DNA from: Pinisolibacter aquiterrae
GTDB lineage: Bacteria; Pseudomonadota; Alphaproteobacteria; Rhizobiales; Ancalomicrobiaceae
Assembly: GCF_019160155.1 (NCBI RefSeq)
Contig: NZ_JAFNIH010000019.1
Location: 434,001 to 498,000, forward strand
Length of the DNA stretch: 64,000 bases
Direction of reading: 5' to 3'
This document shows positions 49,085 through 57,703 of this stretch, one piece after another. A program made the translations under genes and the position numbers. The stretch's first letter is position 1. Each line of letters begins with the position of its first letter. Under the pieces are notes generated by a model. It worked only from the letters and a program-made list of their open reading frames with translations, ran no database searches and was not told the origin of the DNA.

Positions 49085-49296
49085 GCGGATCTCGAGCTCC
49101 GTTTCTGGCCGGCAGGCCGGCGCCGCCGGTCTGGGCACGGACGACCGGCTCTCGGCCGGCCTCACCGCCCGGCCTCGTCGTTCATCGCGCCGTTTCGTAT
49201 CGATCGGATGGGATCTCCGGAGCGGCCAACCGTCGTGCCGCGCCCGGGAGGACGGACGCCGCCGACCGGCATCCGTCCCGAGGGGACCCGTTCGCC

Positions 49297-50868
49297 TTAC
49301 TTCGCCCAGCCGAGCATCGGCGGGGTCTTGCCGTAGGATTCGAAGAAGCTGAAGCGGGCGAAGAGAATGTTGCCGCGCGTCGCCGCGTCGACCTTCACGT
49401 CGGCGGAGTGGATCACCACCACCGGATCCGTCGTGATCGGCAGGATGAAGGCCTGCTTCTCGACGATGTCGAGGGTCTCGCGGAAGAGATCCCCGCGCTT
49501 CTTCTCGTCGAGCGTGGTGTTGGCTTCTTTGGTCAGGTCGAACAGCCGCTTGTCGCCGAAGTAGTCCCGGTCGGACGAGGAGAAGAAGAAGTCCACCACC
49601 GCGCCGGTGTCGGGCAGGCCGCCGTAGACGTAGTTGGAGACCAGCGCCTGGAGACCGCCCTCGACCTGCTTCTTGCGATAGGCGCCGAGGGTCAGGACGT
49701 CGACGCTGGCGCGGATCCCGACCGCCCGGAGGTAGCCGACGACGGCTTCCGCGATCGGACGCGACGAGCCCCAGGTCGACACCTTGAGATCGAACCCGTC
49801 GGCGAGACCGGCCTCCTTCAGCAGCGCCCGCGCCTTGGCCGGATCATAGGCCTGCGGCGTGCCGCCGTCGGGGCAGCCGACCTGGAAGGGGAAGCAGAGA
49901 CGCGCCATCGCATGGGCGACGCCCGTCTTGCCGGCGCCACCCGCCACGATCGACTTGCGGATCGCGTCGCGATCGACCGCATGGAAGACCGCCGCGCGCA
50001 CCCGTTCGTCCTTGAACACGCTCAGGCCCGAGTGGCCGACCGCGTCGAGATACATGTACTGGAAGTTCATGTCGGAGATCGGCGTCGCGACGATGCGCGG
50101 ATTGGCGGTGAGCGCCGCCACCTGATCCGGCGACTTGGCCATCATGACGTCGATGTTGCCGATCATCATTTCGGCGATCTGGGTCTGGGCGTCCGGCAGC
50201 GGCTTGAAGACGATGCGCTTGAACGCCGGCGCCGGGCCGAGCTTGTAGCCGTCCCAACGCTCCATCTCGATGCCGGTGGATTCGTTGAACTTCACGACCT
50301 TGTAGGGACCCGAGCCGATCGGCGCCCGCCCCCAGGAGGCATAGTCCGCGCCGAGCGCCGAATGCTTGTCCGAGGGATAGACGGGAACGCCGATCATCCG
50401 CGCCATCAGCATCGGATAGGGACCGCGCGTCTTCACCCGCACCGTCAGGTCGTCGACCTTCTCGGCGCCGGCGAAGAAGGCGAAGCGGCTCTTCAGGCGG
50501 AACTTGGTCTCCGGATTGGAGATGAAGTTGATCGTGTAGGCGACGTCCTCGGCGTCGAGGACCGAACCGTCCTGGAAGGTCAGGCCCGGCTCGAGCTTGA
50601 ACTCCATGGTTTCGGGATCGATCTGCGACCAGCTCTTGGCGATGACCCCGACATAGGTCTTGGCCTTGGCGTCATAGGCGACCAGGGGATTGAAGACCGC
50701 GCTGGTGGTCATCGCCGTCTCGGCGCCGGGCCCCATGTAGATGTCGACCGCCTCGACCGGGCTGTCGAGCGCGACGGTCAGCGTGCCGTCCTTGATCCCG
50801 GCGACCGCCGGCCAGCTCGCCAGAACGACCGCTCCGGCCGCGACCAGACGCGTGAACCAAACGTTCAT
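49297..50868 (-). CDS. ABC transporter substrate-binding protein (SBP_bac_5/DppA type)
   Basis: A 523-aa periplasmic binding protein. The signal peptide ends around residue 25 (SWPAVAGIKDG). The family core YDAKAKTYVGVIAKSWSQID (part) and the GPYKVVKFNESTGIEM region near 190 are typical of cluster C proteins. It is the first gene of the ten-gene operon, while its permeases and ATPases come after three catabolic genes. GGGGAGGA precedes the ATG at 50868. Context suggests it binds an aromatic acid or conjugate rather than a dipeptide. Confidence 0.88.
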   Translation of the reverse strand: MNVWFTRLVAAGAVVLASWPAVAGIKDGTLTVALDSPVEAVDIYMGPGAETAMTTSAVFNPLVAYDAKAKTYVGVIAKSWSQIDPETMEFKLEPGLTFQDGSVLDAEDVAYTINFISNPETKFRLKSRFAFFAGAEKVDDLTVRVKTRGPYPMLMARMIGVPVYPSDKHSALGADYASWGRAPIGSGPYKVVKFNESTGIEMERWDGYKLGPAPAFKRIVFKPLPDAQTQIAEMMIGNIDVMMAKSPDQVAALTANPRIVATPISDMNFQYMYLDAVGHSGLSVFKDERVRAAVFHAVDRDAIRKSIVAGGAGKTGVAHAMARLCFPFQVGCPDGGTPQAYDPAKARALLKEAGLADGFDLKVSTWGSSRPIAEAVVGYLRAVGIRASVDVLTLGAYRKKQVEGGLQALVSNYVYGGLPDTGAVVDFFFSSSDRDYFGDKRLFDLTKEANTTLDEKKRGDLFRETLDIVEKQAFILPITTDPVVVIHSADVKVDAATRGNILFARFSFFESYGKTPPMLGWAK

Positions 50869-51122
50869 CGTATTCCTCCCCGTTCTCGTCCGCCGATGTC
50901 GTGCGGTCGGGCATGAGGGCTCCGTCTCGCCTCCCCCCCCTCCCCTGTCGCTCCGTTCGACGGCGCGGCCGAGAAGATCGGGATTTCGAAGACCCCTCGA
51001 GAACGAGGGCGCCGCGACGACGCGGCCGAAGAGCTTCACGACCGACCTGCAAGCACAGGTCCGTTTTTTTGGTGAACCACCCCATCGACGACGGGACGGC
51101 TCCGGAACGCGTTCAATTTTTT
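50869..51122. other. Leader region of the ten-gene operon
   Basis: About 250 bases between the site D promoter and the binding-protein ATG. No ORF is supported. A C-rich run (about 50930-50946) and a T run (51063-51070) occur; the function of such a long leader is not visible, though it is a natural target region for an sRNA. Confidence 0.35.
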
Positions 51123-51173
51123 AGAACTTCGTTCTCTCAGTCAGAATATATTGTAAGCTTAGCTTATCGTCAA
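51123..51173 (-). promoter_or_regulatory. Promoter and AGAAC operator (site D) of the importer-catabolic operon
   Basis: On the minus strand TTGACG (51173-51168), 17 bases, then TATATT (51150-51145). The palindrome AGAAC-N3-GTTCT lies at 51123-51135, directly after the -10. The third half-site CAGAA (plus strand 51142-51146) overlaps the -10 at the usual 19-base phase. Confidence 0.7.
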
Positions 51174-51620
51174 GGCCGCATTTTCCGGCGGCGACCGCGA
51201 TCCGCGACGGTCGCTTCCGGCGAGACGTCCCCACGAACGGGCGGTTCCCGGCCCCCTTCGGCTTCGAAGGACCGGCGCCGATCGCCTCGCCCCGAAAGGC
51301 CGGCGCGCCCGGCGAGACCCCGAACGCAAGACGCGCCCCCACGAGAATGGAGACGCTCGATGATGGCATCAAGTCCCCCGCCCCGAAAGGCCCCTCGAGG
51401 CGAAGATCGGGTCCCGGAGCACGTATTCGCATCGATTTGGGAGCCATGTGAATCGGATATATATGGAGGCGACGGTCACACGATTCCACACGCAGACACG
51501 TCGTCTCCCGGCGACGGACGTCGGGCGCGTCCTCGAATATGTCAAAGGTGCGGATCCGCGCGCCGTCGGTCGCTCGCCAGACCACGGCCCGGCCACGATC
51601 ACACGAGCAAAGGCCCGGTA
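51174..51620. other. Gene-free stretch upstream of the MarR gene
   Basis: About 450 bases without a supported gene. TTGGGA at 51437 and TATATA at 51458 (spacer about 15) may be the marR promoter; the -10 area is an AT-rich island ATATATAT. The rest shows no clear structure. Confidence 0.4.
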
Positions 51621-52043
51621 ATGACAGGCAAAACTCCCGCGCCCCGGATCTTCTATTATTTCCTCCGGCACTATCAGACCATCGACGCGATCATGGAAGC
51701 CGCCCTCAAGGAAGAGGGTCTGACCACGGGCCAATACACGATCCTCAGCGCGCTGAAACGCTTCGAGCCCTGCACTTCGGCCGAGCTCGCCCGCCGCCAG
51801 GGCATGACCGCGCAGTCGATGGGCGCCTATCTCAATACGCTCGAGGCCAAGGGTCTGGTCGAGCGCAGCTATCTGAACGGCAACCGCCGCGACATCATCG
51901 TCCGCCGCTCGGCCAAGGGCATCGAGGTGCAGGAACACTGCGACGCCCTGATCGTCGAGGCCGAGAAGACCTATCTCTCGACCATTCCGGAAGAGGCCCG
52001 CGACGATTTCGTCCGCCACCTCATCATGCTCTATCACCGCTGA
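51621..52043 (+). CDS. MarR-family transcriptional regulator
   Basis: A 140-aa winged-helix regulator. The recognition region is ELARRQGMTAQSMGAYLNTLEAKGLV (about residues 55-80) and the wing is NGNRRDIIVRRS near 85-97. MarR proteins of aromatic regions often sense CoA thioesters of hydroxycinnamates (FerR, CouR, HcaR types). It is divergent from the importer operon and convergent with the acyl-CoA dehydrogenase gene. Its own target is not identified; the TAAG-N5-CTTA palindrome at 56903 is a candidate. Confidence 0.88.
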   Translation: MTGKTPAPRIFYYFLRHYQTIDAIMEAALKEEGLTTGQYTILSALKRFEPCTSAELARRQGMTAQSMGAYLNTLEAKGLVERSYLNGNRRDIIVRRSAKGIEVQEHCDALIVEAEKTYLSTIPEEARDDFVRHLIMLYHR

Positions 52044-52049
52044 CCGATC

Positions 52050-52128
52050 GGGGAGCCGGCGCCCGGCTCCCCCCTCCGAAACGGCGAACGCCCGACGCTC
52101 CGTTTCGACGAGAGCATCGGGCGTTCGC
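52050..52128. terminator. Paired hairpins between convergent marR and acyl-CoA dehydrogenase genes
   Basis: GGGGAGCCG/CGGCTCCCC (52050-52072) is a 9-bp stem, and GCGAACGCCCGA/TCGGGCGTTCGC (52084-52128) is a perfect 12-bp stem. They lie between two convergent stop codons, the expected place for a bidirectional terminator, but there is no long T tract. Confidence 0.6.
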
Positions 52129-52153
52129 ATGTCCGGGGCTTCGGTCGATCGCC

Positions 52154-53971
52154 TCAGATCAGATCCGACGGCACGCCCATCAGCGGTTCGCTGCTCAGCA
52201 GCGCGCGATCCGCGAGCGCGCGGACGAGCGGCATCTCGCGCGCCATCCACACCCGGGCGAGAGCGAGTTTGCGCGCCTTCGCGTCGTCGCCGAGATGGGA
52301 CGTCTCGCCCTTCAGGATGAGGCAGGCGATCTCCGCCCAGGCCCATCCGACCGCGACGATGCCGAACATCGTCAAGATGTCGTAGGCCGCCGCCGCCGAG
52401 GCGTCGGGATCGCTCGCGTCCGCCGCCGTCGCCCGGTCGAGCACGTCGCCGAGAACGTCGAGCGCCGCCGCCAGGGGCCGAACGTAGGGCGCCGCCCCCG
52501 GCGTCCCCGCCTGGGCCGCGACGAAACGCTCGATCGTGCCGAAGAAGGAGGCGCGCGGGCGTCCCTGATGGGCGGTCAGCTTGCGCTTGACGAGATCGAG
52601 CGCCTGGATGCCGTTGGCGCCCTCGTAGAGCTGGCCGACGCGGGCGTTGCGGACGAAATGCTCGAGCCCGTATTCGGCGATGAAGCCGTGACCGCCCAGA
52701 ACCTGGAGGCAGTCGTTGGCGCATTCGAAGCCCTTGTCGGTGCAATAGGCCTTCATGACCGGCGTCATCACCGCCATGAGGTCCTCGCAGCGGGTCTTCT
52801 CCGCCTCGTCCTCGCCGTGACGGGCGAGCGACTGCATGAAGGCGATCTTGACCCCGAGCGCGCGCGCCCCTTCCGCGAAGGCACGGGCGCCGAGCAGCAG
52901 ACGGCGGATGTCGGCGTGGACGATGATCGGATCGGCCGGACCGGCCGGATTGACCGGCCCCCGCGTCGCCCGGCCCGAGAGCCGTTCGCGGGCATAGGCG
53001 GCGGCGTTCTGCTGGGCGATCTCGGTATAGCCGATGCCCGACATCGCCACCCCGACCCGGGCGTAGTTCATCAGGAAGAACATCGCCGCCATGTTGGCGG
53101 CCGCCCCGCTGCGCCCCGGCGCGGCGATCCGGTGGCCGATCGCGTCCTCGAAGTTCATCACGCAGGTGGCGCTGCCGGCGAGGCCCATCTTGTGCTCGAT
53201 CGAACCGACACCGACGCCGTTCTCCGCGCCGAGTGCCCCGGTCTCGGGATCGATCCGCCGCCGCGACACCAGGAACACGTTGACGCTCGAGAGATCGTTG
53301 GCGATCCGGCCGTCGGGTCCCGGCACCTTGGCGAGCACGATGTGGACGACGTTCTCGCCGAGATCGTTGTCGCCGCCGGAGATGAAGATCTTCGAGCCGC
53401 GCAGCCGCCAGGTGCCGTCGGAGAGCGGCTCGGCGCGGGTGCGGATCTGGCGCAGATCGGTGCCGCAATGGGCCTCGGTCATGGCCATGGTGGCGGTCCA
53501 CTCGCCGGCCACCAGACGCGGCACCACGTGCTCCTTGATCCACGGTTCGGCGAGCGCGTCGAGCATCTCGGCGGCCGGGGCGCAGAAGGAGAAATACATC
53601 CGGAACGACTGTCCGGTGGCGACGCTGAACTCGCTCGAGACCGCCCCGAACACCGGCGGCAGTCCCGCCCCGCCGAGCCGCTCCGGCACGCCGGCGGCGA
53701 GCCACCCGGACTCGCGGTATTGCCGCGCCAGCTCCTTGAACGGACCGGGCGTGCGCACGCGACCGTTCTCGAGCCGCGCGCCCTCCTCGTCGGCGGCGCG
53801 ATTGACCGGATGGAGCACCTTCTCGTGGAAATCCGCGAGCCCCTGGAGGAGGCCCCGGGTGAACTCCGGATCGAAATCGGCGAAGCCCGGGAGATCCCGA
53901 TGCTCGTGGAGCTTCAGGACGTCGTGGAACAGGAAGACGTAGTCGTCGACGGGGGCGGTATAGGAGGTCAT
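52154..53971 (-). CDS. Acyl-CoA dehydrogenase, long (DmdC-like) type
   Basis: A 605-aa FAD enzyme, longer than ordinary 380-aa acyl-CoA dehydrogenases and with an extra C-terminal helical domain. FAD/substrate motifs are MAMTEAHCGTDLRQIRT near 155 and the catalytic Glu in LYEGANGIQALDL near 440. Such enzymes oxidise acyl-CoA to enoyl-CoA; relatives act on 3-methylmercaptopropionyl-CoA and aryl-propanoyl-CoAs. Its ATG overlaps the stop of the dehydrogenase-fusion gene by four bases (ATGA), so the three genes thiolase-like, fusion and this one form an operon. Confidence 0.88.
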   Translation of the reverse strand: MTSYTAPVDDYVFLFHDVLKLHEHRDLPGFADFDPEFTRGLLQGLADFHEKVLHPVNRAADEEGARLENGRVRTPGPFKELARQYRESGWLAAGVPERLGGAGLPPVFGAVSSEFSVATGQSFRMYFSFCAPAAEMLDALAEPWIKEHVVPRLVAGEWTATMAMTEAHCGTDLRQIRTRAEPLSDGTWRLRGSKIFISGGDNDLGENVVHIVLAKVPGPDGRIANDLSSVNVFLVSRRRIDPETGALGAENGVGVGSIEHKMGLAGSATCVMNFEDAIGHRIAAPGRSGAAANMAAMFFLMNYARVGVAMSGIGYTEIAQQNAAAYARERLSGRATRGPVNPAGPADPIIVHADIRRLLLGARAFAEGARALGVKIAFMQSLARHGEDEAEKTRCEDLMAVMTPVMKAYCTDKGFECANDCLQVLGGHGFIAEYGLEHFVRNARVGQLYEGANGIQALDLVKRKLTAHQGRPRASFFGTIERFVAAQAGTPGAAPYVRPLAAALDVLGDVLDRATAADASDPDASAAAAYDILTMFGIVAVGWAWAEIACLILKGETSHLGDDAKARKLALARVWMAREMPLVRALADRALLSSEPLMGVPSDLI

Positions 53972-55680
53972 CGGGCCGTTCCCGTCTCTGATCCGGTTGC
54001 GCTCGACGCGAGCGTGGCGAAGGTCTCGCCGCTCCGCGCCATCGTCTCGAGCAGCGGCGCCGGCGCGAAGGGATCGCCGAAGCGGGCGTGGAGATCCACG
54101 AGCCGCGCATGCACCGCGCCGATCCCCAGACGATCGGCATGATACATCGGCCCGCCCTTCCACGACGGCCAGCCGAAGCCGGTCTGCCACACCACGTCGA
54201 TGTCGCTCGGCCGCCGGGCGATGCCCGCCGCGACCAGTTTGGCGCCCTCGTTGATCATCAGGAGGATGAGCCGCTCCTCGATCTCCTCGTCCGAGATCGC
54301 CCGCCGTTCGATCCCTGCGTCGGCCGAGGCCGCCTCGATGATCGCCGTCACCTCAGCGTCGACGATCGGCCGGGTCTTGCCCGGTTCGTAGCGATAATAG
54401 CCCTTGCCGGTCTTCTGACCGAGGCGGCCCGCCTCGAAGAGACGATCGATGATGAAGTTCTTCTCGCCGGTCGACTGGCGATTGCGATAGCTGAGTTCGA
54501 TGCCGCCGGCCATGTCCTGCATCTCGAACGTGCCCATCGGCATGCCGAAACGGGTCAGCACGGCGTCGATCTGGCGCGGCAGCGCCCCCTCGAGCAGCAT
54601 CCGCGCCGCCTGACGCTCGCGCGCGATCATCAGCCGATTGCCGACGAAACCATAGGCGTTGCCGACCACCACCGGCACCTTGCCGAGCCGTTGCCCGACC
54701 TGCATGGCGAGCGCCAACGTCGCTTCCGACGTCGCCGCGCCGCGCACCACTTCGAGCAGCCGCATCACATGGGCCGGGTTGAAGAAGTGGAGGCCGACCA
54801 CCCGGTCGGGCCGATCGGTCGCGGCGGCGATCTCGTCGATGTCGAGGGTCGAGGTGTTGGAGCAGAGACAGACGCCGGGCCGCGCATGGCGGGACGCCTC
54901 GGCGAAGACGGACGTCTTCAGCTCCATCTGCTCCCACACCGCCTCGACCACCAGATCGGCCCGCGCCAGATCGGCCATCGCCGTCGAGGTCGCGAGGCGC
55001 GCCAGCGTCGCGGCGGCCCCCTCGGCGGACAGGCGCTTGCGCGTCACGTCGCGTTCGAGCGTCTCGGCGATGCGCGCGCGCGCCCGCTCGAAGGCCTCCT
55101 CGGCCCGATCGATCATCAGGACCGAAAAACCGGCCTTCAGGAAGGCGGTGGTGATGCCGATGCCCATGTTGCCGGCGCCGATCACCGCGACCGTCTCGAT
55201 TTCGACCGGCGGCTTGCCGGCGGCGAAGGCCTTCTCGTCGGCCGCGACCGCCGCCATGGCGGCGTCGGTATGCGCCCGCGCCGCGTTCGCCTCCGCCGTG
55301 GTGAAGGCGAGCCGCAGAACACCCTCGCGGTCCGCCTGGAACGCCACCGTCACCCGGTCGCCGATGGCGAGGCGATGGACGTCGGCGTCGAGGACGACGG
55401 AATTGATCCGGAGGCCCTCGTCGAGATCGACGATCGCCGGCGCGGTCGCCCGCTTGGCGCCCTCCATGACCGTGAAGGAATAGAGGCTCGCTCCGCCGCT
55501 CGCCTCGACCCAGTCGACGTCGCGGCTGCCGCACACCGGGCAGTGCGAACGGGGATAGTAGTGCGCTTCGCCACAGGCGCCACAGCGTCGGATCAGGAAG
55601 CGGCCCTCGGCGGCGGCCTCACGGAAGATCCGAGCCTCGGGGCTCACCTCGGCGCGCGGGGGCTTGGTCTCGATGGTCAT
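53968..55680 (-). CDS. DUF35 zinc-ribbon/OB protein fused to 3-hydroxyacyl-CoA dehydrogenase
   Basis: A 570-aa fusion. Residues 1-130 are a DUF35 domain: zinc-ribbon cysteines C33, C36, C47 and C50, then an OB fold (ASLYSFTVMEG, VVLDADVHRLAIGDRV). A 30-residue Ala-rich linker follows. From about 160 there is a complete 3-hydroxyacyl-CoA dehydrogenase: NAD motif GAGNMGIG at 168, NTSTLDIDEIA and the catalytic HFFNPAHVM region near 300, and two C-terminal 3HCDH domains. DUF35 proteins normally pair with thiolase-fold enzymes as a CoA-substrate gate; the next gene upstream, four bases away, is such a partner. The fusion suggests substrate channelling. Confidence 0.88.
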   Translation of the reverse strand: MTIETKPPRAEVSPEARIFREAAAEGRFLIRRCGACGEAHYYPRSHCPVCGSRDVDWVEASGGASLYSFTVMEGAKRATAPAIVDLDEGLRINSVVLDADVHRLAIGDRVTVAFQADREGVLRLAFTTAEANAARAHTDAAMAAVAADEKAFAAGKPPVEIETVAVIGAGNMGIGITTAFLKAGFSVLMIDRAEEAFERARARIAETLERDVTRKRLSAEGAAATLARLATSTAMADLARADLVVEAVWEQMELKTSVFAEASRHARPGVCLCSNTSTLDIDEIAAATDRPDRVVGLHFFNPAHVMRLLEVVRGAATSEATLALAMQVGQRLGKVPVVVGNAYGFVGNRLMIARERQAARMLLEGALPRQIDAVLTRFGMPMGTFEMQDMAGGIELSYRNRQSTGEKNFIIDRLFEAGRLGQKTGKGYYRYEPGKTRPIVDAEVTAIIEAASADAGIERRAISDEEIEERLILLMINEGAKLVAAGIARRPSDIDVVWQTGFGWPSWKGGPMYHADRLGIGAVHARLVDLHARFGDPFAPAPLLETMARSGETFATLASSATGSETGTAR

Positions 55681-55683
55681 GGC

Positions 55684-56853
55684 TCACGCGGCCTCCAGAA
55701 TGACGGTTCCGGCCATGTGCTGGCTGGAGAGAAGCCCGCCGGTGCCATGGGCGAGGACGAGGCCGTGGTCGGCGACCTGGACCGAGGGATGAGCCTCGCC
55801 ACGACACTGGCGAACCGCCTCCAGCATCTTGGTCATGCCGCCCTTGTTGCCGGGATGATTGGAGCAGAGCCCGCCGCCGTCGGTGTTGACCGGCAGCCGG
55901 CCGATGCCCGAGATCAGATTGCCGTCGGCGACGAAGCGGCCGCCCATGCCCTTCTCGCAGAAGCCGATGTCCTCGAGCTGCATGATGACCGTGATGGTGA
56001 AACTGTCGTAGAGCGAGGCATATTTGATGTCGCCCGGCGTCACCCCGGCCTCCTCGAAGGCCTTGGCGGCGCTGAAGACGCCGGCCGAATGGAGGAGGTC
56101 GATGCGACCGCCCCGGCTGTGCCTCATCGCCTCGCCCGCGCCGGCGATCTTCACCACCGGCCGCGCCAGCGACCTGGCGATCTCCGGACGGGTGATCACC
56201 AGCGCCCCGCCGCCGTCGGTGACGACGCAGCAGTCGGCGCGGCGCAGCGGATCGGCGACCAGCGGCGAGGCCATCACGTCGGCGAGCGTCATCGGCTCGC
56301 GCAGCCGCGCATGCGGATTGTACTGGGCGTGATGCGACGCCGCGACCTTGACCCAGGCGAGCTGCTCGGCCGTGGTCCCGAATTCGTGCATGTGGCGCTT
56401 GGCGACCATGGCGTAGCCGTAGACCGGCGGCACCATCACCGGCGGCGCGAATTCGCGTTCCGGCACCTTCGACATGTCGACCCCGGCGAGCACCGGCCCG
56501 GCGCCGGCGGCGAGCGGCCGGTCGGCCATGGTGATCAGCGCGACGTTGCATTGCCCGGTCGCGATCGCCCGGGCGGCGTGCGACACGTGCAGGAGATAGG
56601 ACGACCCGCCCGTCTCCGTCGTGTCCATGTAGCGCAGATTGTTCAGCCCGATGTACTCGGCCATCGAGAACCCGCCGATCCCCGGCGCGTCGGCGCCGCA
56701 GAAATAGGCGTCGACGTCGGACGGCGACAGGCCCGCGTCGGCGAGCGCGCCCAAGGCGACGTCGGCATGGAGCCGCGCGATCGAGAGATCGTCCGCCCGC
56801 CGCGTCGGGTGCTCGTAGATCCCCGCCACACAGGCCTGACCCTTGATGCTCAA
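55684..56853 (-). CDS. Thiolase-fold protein lacking the thiolase cysteines, probable acyl-CoA aldolase or lyase
   Basis: A 389-aa thiolase-superfamily protein of the SCP2/Ltp2 group. At the nucleophile position it reads DTTETGGSSYLLH instead of CASG, and at the C-terminal CxG position it reads AHGTGG, so both catalytic cysteines are absent. The His region SNHPGNKGG near 320 and LYDSFTITV near 275 are kept. Ltp2-type proteins of this kind, with a DUF35 partner, catalyse retro-aldol cleavage of 3-hydroxyacyl-CoA rather than thiolysis. The DUF35 partner here is fused to the dehydrogenase encoded next. It heads the operon and has its own promoter. Confidence 0.82.
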   Translation of the reverse strand: MSIKGQACVAGIYEHPTRRADDLSIARLHADVALGALADAGLSPSDVDAYFCGADAPGIGGFSMAEYIGLNNLRYMDTTETGGSSYLLHVSHAARAIATGQCNVALITMADRPLAAGAGPVLAGVDMSKVPEREFAPPVMVPPVYGYAMVAKRHMHEFGTTAEQLAWVKVAASHHAQYNPHARLREPMTLADVMASPLVADPLRRADCCVVTDGGGALVITRPEIARSLARPVVKIAGAGEAMRHSRGGRIDLLHSAGVFSAAKAFEEAGVTPGDIKYASLYDSFTITVIMQLEDIGFCEKGMGGRFVADGNLISGIGRLPVNTDGGGLCSNHPGNKGGMTKMLEAVRQCRGEAHPSVQVADHGLVLAHGTGGLLSSQHMAGTVILEAA

Positions 56854-56902
56854 AGCCGTTCCTCCCCCGCACCGGACGGGTGTCGGCCCCGTCCGCTTTT
56901 TA

Positions 56903-56944
56903 TAAGTCTACCTTACTATATGCTGCTGCGTCCGATTCCGTCAA
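56903..56944 (-). promoter_or_regulatory. Promoter and TAAG-N5-CTTA operator of the acyl-CoA operon
   Basis: On the minus strand TTGACG (56944-56939), 18 bases, then TATAGT (56920-56915), followed directly by the palindrome TAAGGTAGACTTA (56915-56903). The operator differs from the AGAAC type, so another regulator (the MarR or GntR protein of this window) is likely. Confidence 0.6.
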
Positions 56945-56967
56945 CGCGGTCGGAAGACCGCGTCGAC
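56940..56967 (-). terminator. Hairpin ending the RraA-pair operon
   Basis: GTCGACGCGGTC and GACCGCGTTGAC form a 12-bp stem (one G-U pair in RNA) with a four-base loop, 30 bases after the preceding stop. Its downstream arm contains the -35 of the next operon, so termination and initiation overlap. Confidence 0.55.
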
Positions 56968-56996
56968 GGGTCGAAGGCCGGCGCTTCCCGTCGCGA

Positions 56997-57665
56997 TCAC
57001 CGATGGAAGCCGAAGATCTCCATAGTGGTCTCACCGGCGAGAAGACGGCCGATCTGGCCCTGCTCCGCCGCCTCGCGCGCCGCCGAGGCGGCGAGCACCG
57101 TCGGCACCGAGGCGCGCGGCAGCGCCACCAGCCCGTCGCCGTCGCCGACGATCAGATCGCCCGGCTGCACAACGACGTTGCCGAGGAGGATGGGATGGCC
57201 GACCCAGCCCAGCGCGCCGAAATCCTTGCCGGTGCCGCGGATCGACAGGCCCCGGGCGAACACCGGCACGCCGACCTCGTCGAGGAGATCGCCGTCACGG
57301 ACGCAGCCGTCGATGACGAGACCGGCGAGGCCCCGGCTCTTGGCCGCCGTCGACATGATCTCGCCCCAGTAGCCGTAGTCGAAGGCGCCGGACACGTGGA
57401 CGACCATGACGTCGCCCGGCCGCGCCGCTTCCAGCGCCCGGTGGAGCCACAGATTGTCGCCGCCCGGCGAATGCACCGGCAGCGCCGGCCCGGCGAGCCG
57501 CATGGTCGGGGCGACCGGCTTGATCGCCGACGGCAGCGCGCCGATCTTGCCGGCGGCCTCGTGCAGCGTCGCCGTCGGCAGGCTCAGGGCGGTGGCGACG
57601 TCGTCGGGCGAAACCCGCTCGAAGTCGGAGGTGATGGTCAGTTCCGGTTTCATCTGGGCGGTCAT
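56997..57665 (-). CDS. RraA-family protein (E-x20-R-D variant)
   Basis: A 222-aa RraA/HMG-CHA aldolase-fold protein; Met codons at 57665 and 57653 are alternative starts. The conserved region reads GEIMSTAAKSRGLAGLVIDG followed by CVRD, giving E-x20-R-D where aldolases have D-x20-R-D. It likely binds a metal and a pyruvate-like ligand, but aldolase activity is uncertain. The gene follows another RraA-type gene by 38 bases. Sister enzymes in gentisate and gallate clusters act on 2-oxo-4-hydroxy acids. Confidence 0.75.
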   Translation of the reverse strand: MTAQMKPELTITSDFERVSPDDVATALSLPTATLHEAAGKIGALPSAIKPVAPTMRLAGPALPVHSPGGDNLWLHRALEAARPGDVMVVHVSGAFDYGYWGEIMSTAAKSRGLAGLVIDGCVRDGDLLDEVGVPVFARGLSIRGTGKDFGALGWVGHPILLGNVVVQPGDLIVGDGDGLVALPRASVPTVLAASAAREAAEQGQIGRLLAGETTMEIFGFHR

Positions 57666-57703
57666 CCTGCGTCCCGTATCCGCGTCCTGGCGAGAAAGGC
57701 CGC

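Noticed and set aside
51369..54140. Long open frames on both strands around marR and the acyl-CoA dehydrogenase gene
   Set aside because: They read through the real genes in other frames with Arg/Gly/Ala-rich nonsense and no family motif.
55684..56853. Calling this gene acetyl-CoA C-acetyltransferase
   Set aside because: Both catalytic cysteine positions of thiolases are occupied by other residues, so a Claisen thiolase is unlikely.
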